From assembly GCA_009602725.1 (NCBI GenBank), contig WELB01000388.1, forward strand, positions 47,376 to 61,053: a stretch of 13,678 nt of DNA, read 5' to 3'. The DNA is from Spirogloea muscicola. Its lineage: Eukaryota > Streptophyta > Zygnematophyceae > Spirogloeales > Spirogloeaceae. The notes below the pieces were generated by a model. That model did no database searches, was not told the origin of the DNA, and saw nothing but the letters and a program-made list of their open reading frames with translations. Positions 8,036 to 13,678 of the stretch are shown here, piece after piece (the stretch's first letter is position 1; each line of letters opens with the position of its first letter). The translations under genes were made by a program, and so were the position numbers.

Positions 8036-10770
8036 ATGTCTGCTCCAGCAGCTATGCGGCCGATGGCAGCCGGCGACGGCGAACACAGCTATGACAGCCA
8101 GTCCTACCTCCAGGCAGCCATCTTCGCTGTGAGCCCCTACCAAGATAACCGCGCGCCTGGCTGAGCTTAATTGAGCTTCTCCTGTGCTGGAATCAGAGCA
8201 AGTAGTTGCCGCTGTTGTATTTGATTTCGTTCTTCGCTTCTTTAGTTGCTTCGTTGGTCTATAGAATGACTGGAAAAACGGGTGGCGGCACTGCAGCTGC
8301 AAGCAACAATCGCTCAAAAAATATGGTCTAATTGTCCTGAGTGTGTCACACTGGCAGGAGGCAAAACCCATGCTTCTCGAGCACATTGCCAACGCTGCGG
8401 CGCTTCAGGAGGCTGGTGGTGTGATAAACATTGCTGATCTTGGATGCTCCACGGGTTAGCCACCTGTGCACACACGGATGGCAATTTCCTCCGGCTACAT
8501 TAGTTGATGAGTCTTGGTTGGGTGTAGCATCTGTAAGCCATTCTTCTTAAAAGCAAGGCAGACACATATTGGCCGGCATTACCTTGAGGAGACATTGTCT
8601 ATTGCAGCCAGAACCATAGTCGACCAAGCTCTGCGACTGTAGAAGACTTCTAATCTGACCACCAATGAAAATTTGGTATGACAGTACTATCATGGCCTTC
8701 CCTGGACCCCTGTCTTATATAGTAATTGCCAAATTTGTCAAATATGAGACAAGACATCTCTTTACATATCCATGTCCTGAAATAAGTGCAGGCAGGAACT
8801 CTGTACAGCAGATGACAAGCGTTGTCTCAGAAATCAGACGACTGTTGTTCGACAGTCAAAGGGAGTGCTTCGTCTACTTCTCGGATTTGCCAGACAACGA
8901 CTTCAATCTCCTTCTGCGGCTATTGTTCGACCAGGAGTCCGGCAGGCCCGCATATTTTGCAGCGGCAGTTCCAGGTCTGAGATTTCTTCTTGGTAACAAA
9001 GAGCCCCACTTGCACCTGCGTTCGTATCAACGTCAGCTTAGCTTGCTTCAAAAGCATGATATGCAGATCGTGAGCAATTCAGTCAAGATAGTTGCTCGTA
9101 CAAAACATTTTCAGCCCTATAGACACGAACGTGCACAGACAGTCGGAAGTAACCAACTTTGGCCTTGGCCCTGATAGGCTCTTTCTACAACAGGCTCTTT
9201 CCAGTAGCGTCCCTGCACGTGGTCACCTGCACACTTGCTATGCACTTTCTTTCTCAAGATCCGTTTGCTGCCACGGAAGCAGGTATGCACCTTGTTACCG
9301 AGCTTATATAAGCATGGCGAAAAATCACGTAGCTTTCCCAACAGTTAGTGTATGAGTCAATGGCAACATCCACTGTACATTATCATGATCAAAGTATTCC
9401 AGTGAGCTGTCAGCTATGCTGCTCTTATCAGGAGATATTTATTGCATAGAAAAGAGAACGTGCACAAGTAACCAGTCACTTACTTAATATGTTCTGGAAT
9501 AGAGAAACACACATGCTACGAACACCCTGTCTTTTGTGACCTATGACTACTCATAGATCCACGATGTGGCCTTCAGGTATTTCAGAGATCGTCAATACCA
9601 GCAGCACCTGGTATGCGCGGGACGAGTCAGGTGCCATACTTTCTGCGTACCAGGTAAGCCTTTCCATCAATCTTCTCTGAGGCCACATCTTTATTGTGCC
9701 TGTGGAGTCAGGCAATCACTATGGCATCAAGCTCGGAACAAAGTCACATACATTTGCCGGAGTCGTGATCAGTCAAGCGCACTTTTGATTGTGTCATCAG
9801 TCTTCCTTGTCCTCTCATTGCCACAGGCACAAGCGAAAAGGGACCTAGAATGCTTCTTGACCTGTCGTGCCGAGGAGATTAGACAAGGAGGGCTGCTTTG
9901 GATGATCACTGCAGGCGGCCCAGAGCCAGATCATGACGGAATGTCCAGCGAAAATTCCGCGGTTCCTGCAGCAGGAGGAGAAATGGACAAAGCAGAAGAA
10001 GCAAGCAGAAATTGGTTTGACCTTATGGATGAGGCATGGAAGCAGCTCATCGCTGAGGGGGCTGCTCCGGCCGAGTCTATGGCTTCCTTCAACATCCCTT
10101 TGTATGGCCGTAGCGAGTCTGACTTCCATGACGTGATTGAAAACTTGCCAGGCAAACCGTTTGCAATCAGCTTGTTGAAGGTACGTGTTGCCATCAAAAG
10201 CTGATCATACTACTCTTCAATTGACACTGTTTGGCCATCTTACGAATGCGCCCGGTTGATAGCAGTTCTTTATTCAGCTACACTGCAATTTCAATACTCT
10301 TGTGCAGAGAATGGGGGTCACGACTCCACAAGAATGGCAGCTATCACCTTTGCAAAGGTCAGTCATCACCTCTGAACCTAACTACATTTCAATACACTCT
10401 TACACCTTATGCCCTGCATGAGAAGCTTTGGCAATTGACAATGCCTCCACGGAAAAACCCTTCATATTGACTTATTTAATAGATACATGAGCAGCCGATT
10501 TAGCCCCCTCATTGAGTTGGCCATGCCCAACCTAGTCTGCAGTGACTAATCAGGAGTCTTCCTTGCAAGATGCTCAGTCGACCCGTGGTGGCAAAGCACA
10601 TAGTAACCGCCTTCACGGTGATCCTGGGGCCACTTTTGACCGAGAGATTTGGCAGGGGCTTCTTGGATCAACTTGCTCATCGGATGGAGCATTTGATTTT
10701 GCAAGACTTTGAGTGCTACGCAACCTCCCCATTGCCGGCAATTGTTTGCCTGGCACTTATCCGTAGGTGA
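8036..10770 (+). CDS. SABATH-family SAM-dependent methyltransferase (8 exons)
   Basis: Exons: 8036-8128, 8358-8454, 8792-8974, 9178-9282, 9577-9653, 9827-10180, 10308-10357, 10578-10770. All phases agree and give 383 aa, normal for SABATH enzymes (about 360-390). Motifs in order: GDGEHSY with S23 and Q26 in the positions that contact SAM and substrate; ADLGCSTGRNS (SAM motif I, D58); FSDLPDNDFN (94-102 region, D95); GSFYNRLFP (125-133); HFLSQDP (147-153); a CRAEEI...GG-LLW-MI segment; FNIPLYGRS; and the C-terminal VAKHI...GPLLTERFG helix region ending at CLALIRR. The family methylates carboxyl groups (salicylate, jasmonate, IAA, gibberellin, terpenoid acids) or purine-alkaloid nitrogens in the cytosol. 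Phe148 replaces the Trp (Trp151 in Clarkia SAMT) that contacts salicylate, so the substrate probably differs; I cannot name it. Starts at 8054, 8063 or 7730 are also possible. No TGTAA is seen within about 780 bases after the stop. Confidence 0.88.
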
Positions 10771-10835
10771 AGATTCCGGCCAATACTAGTATAGATCATA
10801 TTTCTATCAATCAGATCCACGTACTTGAGAGTTGA

Positions 10836-10995
10836 TATAGCATCTTTGGGCACCAAATTCGGTTGAAAACATTGGCCTACTTGCTGAGGCACTTGTATCA
10901 GGGAGAATTTTCTCAAGTTCGAAGAATAGCTGTTCTTACCATTTGCAATGAGTGCTCGTTTTGCAACGCCCTAGCTTGCAACAGCCACATTTTCA
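10836..10995 (+). other. Exon-like open segment with HEAT/ARM flavour
   Basis: Open frame between stops at 10833 and 10998, ending at a good donor (TTCAG then GTGACT). It includes RLKTLAYLLRHLYQGEFSQV followed by RRIAVLTICNE, an amphipathic helix pair like a HEAT or ARM repeat. There is no ATG at its head and no certain acceptor. It may be a relic of another gene, an alternative 3' exon of the SABATH gene, or chance. Confidence 0.2.
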
Positions 10996-11173
10996 GGTGA
11001 CTGTATACTGCCAGCTTGACTACTTGCAGGTCAGATTGTTTGGCCATATTACTAGGTGCAACAGCTGGGTTCCAGCAAACGTGGTCATCAAGTTGCTCTG
11101 CACCACGAGCTTGAATAATGAAGGCAAATGCGCCCATTGATACTACTCTGAAATACTTGTAGTTGTACATACA

Positions 11174-11370
11174 CAGCTTTGATGGCCCTCTCCGTGTGTG
11201 TCAAGCTGGTTCCACGAGAGCCAGCCGACTACAACACCAAAGTGAGGGCCGCACAATGTTACGCATCCTGCTTACGGCTTCTCGCAAACAGGCCACCAGA
11301 GCAGATGCGCTTGCTTTGTCAGTTAAGGAGCCCCGAGGAGGCTGTACTACCAGCCAATGTGGTCAGCTAA
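11174..11370 (+). other. Exon-like segment, helical, family unknown
   Basis: Following an acceptor-like ACATACACAG (ends 11173), a frame runs to a stop at 11368-11370 and reads LMALSVCVKLVPREPADYNT, then KVRAAQCYASCLRLLANRPP. A candidate donor (GTG then GTCAGC) lies near its end. Residue choice looks protein-like with helical periodicity, but I recognise no family, and no neighbouring exon joins to it convincingly. Confidence 0.25.
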
Positions 11371-11497
11371 ATCAACCTCCAGCTGCCTCATTACTACAAT
11401 CGACGTTGGGGCCAACGGGACCCATTTCTGTTGGGCCTGAAGTCGATGTGAGCGGTACCTAAAAAACGTCTGAAGGATACGCTGCTCAAGCTGCTGC

Positions 11498-11502
11498 TTA
11501 CA
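11498..11502 (-). terminator. TGTAA poly(A) signal for the TBL-like gene
   Basis: TTACA on the plus strand, so TGTAA on the minus strand, about 52 bases beyond the stop codon of the minus-strand gene. The location and pentamer fit chlorophyte 3' ends. Confidence 0.6.
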
Positions 11503-11553
11503 GCTTGTGCAGAGTGTCGAGCACGTATTTATGACGCAGCTTGATGTGGGCTG

Positions 11554-13591
11554 TTACTCCTGTGCTGGCCAATCCCAACTGGACATGTGCACCGCACCCT
11601 CCAGATCTGGCTCCCGGTTCCGTGTTGAGCTGTAGTAGAGAGGCGGGAAGTGACTGTCACAGTCGCTCTTGGCCAGCAGCCCCCAGCCGCACATCCCGGC
11701 AGCAACAGTCGTATAAGCAGAGTCGAATGCGGCCATCCACCATGTGTCCTTATTGCCAAAGTGTGTGCAGTCAGGGCGCTTCCCCCCCTCATAGTGGAAT
11801 CCATGCATGTCCATCTGGTGAAAGATTGGCTGCACAGGGACCTGCTTTTCGGCTGCCACCTCCCACAAGACGTCGTTCCTCCACTGAGCTCGCTCCAAGC
11901 AATGAATTATGTTGGTCAGCAACAATGGTACATTTGTTGTGATATCAGCTTGATGCACGTTGCCTCCACAACAGGAGATATAGCTAACACGGTCTCTTAG
12001 CAAATTGTGCACTAAGTTTGGTAACTCCTTGTAGCTTATGATACATTCTTATATCAACTGTGTTTGTGAGCAATCATCCACACCTAGCTCTATTGAGCAT
12101 TAGCTGGAGTGCGCGAGGCATTGTTTTCACAGGACAAGGAGCAGAGCTTGCCTGGTGCACCCGAGGTGCGGGGTGGCAAATCTTTATGATTGCCTGGGAA
12201 ACATTCTCAGGGAAGCCGCCTGGAACCGGGTAGATTCCATTGCCATTGAGGGTGTAGAAGTGTTGCGGCAAGACCTCCCGGAAGAAGCCTATGTGACCCT
12301 TCTTCTTGTTGAACTTGGCGAGATAGTCGGCCCCGCTGTTCATGTCGTGACGCAGGCCCTTCACGCGCCTATTATTGTAGTGCAGCCCGAAGTTGAGAAT
12401 GATCTACAATAAATCCCGGTCAATTGATGTCAGCACCGAAGCTGCAGCACAGTCAATGCATGCAGCCGCACGTCATGCCCGGCAGCTGGCCTGTTGTCTA
12501 CCATTTTGGATCATGCTAGAGTTGACTTCATTTGTCCTCGACTCCAGCTCCATAAGCTAGCCTAGTGCTCACCACGTCAAAATTTTGAGCGACGTACTCA
12601 AGCTGTGACTGGTATATGTTGTAGCCTAACCACTCGTACATACTTGGGACGAGATGAAAGCCTGCACAGAGTGGCTCATAGCATGGCTGAGTACCAATCC
12701 AACGTATTCTGGTCTTGCTGACGCACTGCCGTTATGCAGGTGTCACCACCGTCAATGGAGAATCTTGCATAACTTCTGAAATCCCAGCAAACGCAAGTGG
12801 AGGACTCAACGGACAAGATCCCTTGCATTGATCTTGACCAGGGCGTGACATGCTTATGTAGCAGCAGATACCGACATTCTGCAAGTCTGCATTTCTTGCT
12901 GTCTTTCTGACAAACTAAGAGCAGCTTTGATTGCTATTCGAACTTGAGGTCCCTGTCTTTAGGGTCTGCAAGTTCCACAGCAGGAGCGTAGGTGCAGTAA
13001 TTTGACGTACCTCGCCAGTAGGACCAAGTGGCGTTTTCAAAGGGCCCGGTAAGCACCGTTTCTTGCCGGAAGGTCGAGAATTTCTTGTCCTTCTGCAAAA
13101 TGTGGGTGCCCTTGGCGAGCATCTCCTCCACGGTGTCCTCCACCTTGAGGTCATAGAAATAGCTGCAAAGTGAAGCAGAGTTGAGGGACTTGCTTGTTGT
13201 CAGACTGAGAATCAGCAAGCCCTTCTTTTCGCAGCTGGGGTGCTCGTTGTGGGCACCACATCGACTGACTGATTCATCTGATAAGCATGGGCCCAGTGGC
13301 CCTCATGCGCCCCTCTCTCCATGAGTCCCGCATTCAGTATACCATAGGCGACAGAGGCTCAGCACCGCGAAGGTCAAGTCGAGGAAGCAGAGGCTTCCCG
13401 AAAGTCCCCCTAGACGAGCGCTCACAGGCTGTACATAGCTCTGGGCAATCTGTGCTCTGAGCAGCATACAGTGTGTTGCCGCAGTTGGCCCACTCCTTGT
13501 AGCCGCGCCTCTGCAGGGACGCGACGAAGTTGTTCCACGTTTGGCCAGTGATGGAGTCGCCAATCAACGCCACCTTCTTTCCCTTGAGGAG
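11554..13591 (-). CDS. PC-esterase / TBL-PMR5-like protein, 3' part (5 visible exons)
   Basis: Minus-strand exons in transcript order: 13591-13470, 13162-13011, 12661-12573, 12403-12161, 11883-11554, with compatible phases, giving 311 codons. The gene starts beyond the right edge. The first visible exon carries VALIGDSITGQTW, the GDS motif with the nucleophilic Ser of the SGNH-like PC-esterase fold (codon 13555-13553). The last carries PDCTH (11772-11761), the D-x-x-H pair completing the catalytic triad. Between them are TWSYWRG, MYEWLGYNIY, IILNFGLHYNN and GFFREVLPQHF, conserved-looking blocks in the usual TBL order. Land-plant TBL proteins are Golgi O-acetyltransferases for xylan, xyloglucan or pectin; related proteins acetylate glycans elsewhere. 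A signal anchor would lie off the window. The substrate in an alga is unknown. The acceptor at 13592 (GTGCAG) is purine-rich and the least certain; an in-frame stop near 13650 shows that the exon cannot extend far upstream. Confidence 0.85.
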
Positions 13592-13678
13592 CTGCACGGG
13601 CGCCAGGACGCCGCCGTCAGACGGTCCGCCGGCCGCGCGGTGTCCGTGTCACTCGGCAGCACACGCCTGGCCAGGCAA

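Larger units (their letters stand above)
10771..11497. other. Spacer between convergent SABATH and TBL-like genes
   Basis: No complete gene is visible. The stretch should hold the SABATH 3' UTR, but no plus-strand TGTAA is present. It contains two exon-like open segments, listed separately, and otherwise nothing I recognise. Confidence 0.55.

Noticed and set aside
8608-8638. Possible extra SABATH exon after motif I
   Set aside because: It keeps phase only with an acceptor at 8795 and would give DLGCSTART, breaking the motif. Joining 8454 directly to 8792 gives DLGCSTGRNS, the expected family sequence.
8979-9001. FLLGNKE-coding match to the WD40-like frame at 5001-5023
   Set aside because: Only about 20 bases with several mismatches, in an intron. 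Too short to support a repeat.
9302-9313. GCTTATATAAGC palindrome with a TATA core, 18 bases before an ATG
   Set aside because: It lies inside a SABATH intron and the ATG leads to only a short frame with no motif. AT palindromes of this size arise by chance.
13334-13597. GTG at 13597 as the start of the TBL-like gene and reading on past 13470
   Set aside because: The GDS block needs N-terminal sequence in this family, so 13591 is better seen as an internal exon start. Stopping at the GTATGC donor (13469) gives a phase-correct join to 13162, while reading on ends at an early stop.

Overview
The window looks like nuclear DNA from a green alga, most likely a chlorophyte. It holds three intron-rich protein genes with many short exons and GT..AG introns. 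Two of the families are typical of the plant lineage (PPR-SMR and SABATH) and the third, TBL/PMR5 PC-esterase, is also well known there. Two genes have a TGTAA pentamer downstream of the stop, the usual chlorophyte poly(A) signal. There are no bacterial-style operons, and I saw no tRNA, rRNA or CRISPR array.

Layout. (1) Bases 1-1270 are repeat-rich: a foldback element of about 930 bp (271-1197) with 130-bp inverted arms, a short hairpin-bearing unit in several copies, a GA microsatellite and a minus-strand relic resembling a retroelement C-terminus. (2) 1271-6360 (+) encodes a large PPR protein ending in an Smr domain. I reconstructed it as 12 exons with consistent phases (about 1011 aa, or 1078 aa if the first intron is not removed). 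(3) 6361-8035 has the PPR 3' UTR, a second retroelement-like relic on the minus strand, and an inverted copy of a 116-bp repeat that differs from its partner at 604-719 by one base. The pair brackets the whole PPR gene. (4) 8036-10770 (+) encodes a complete SABATH methyltransferase in 8 exons (383 aa). (5) 10771-11553 has no confident gene, only some exon-like HEAT/ARM-flavoured frames. (6) 11554-13591 (-) is the 3' part (5 exons, 311 codons) of a PC-esterase/TBL-PMR5 gene running off the right edge. It converges on the SABATH gene.

The three genes do not form an obvious pathway. The PPR-SMR protein would act on organelle RNA, the SABATH enzyme would methylate a small carboxylic acid (or an N atom of a xanthine-like substrate), and the TBL-type protein would modify polysaccharide or glycan in the secretory system. 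I do not see a clear new multi-gene system. The most unusual items are the near-identical inverted repeats bracketing the PPR gene, the hairpin-bearing repeat family, a WD40-like exon lookalike inside a PPR intron, a perfect 13-bp hairpin in another PPR intron, and a SABATH enzyme with Phe where salicylate methyltransferases have the substrate-contacting Trp. All exon boundaries were derived by hand from splice sites, phase and family motifs.
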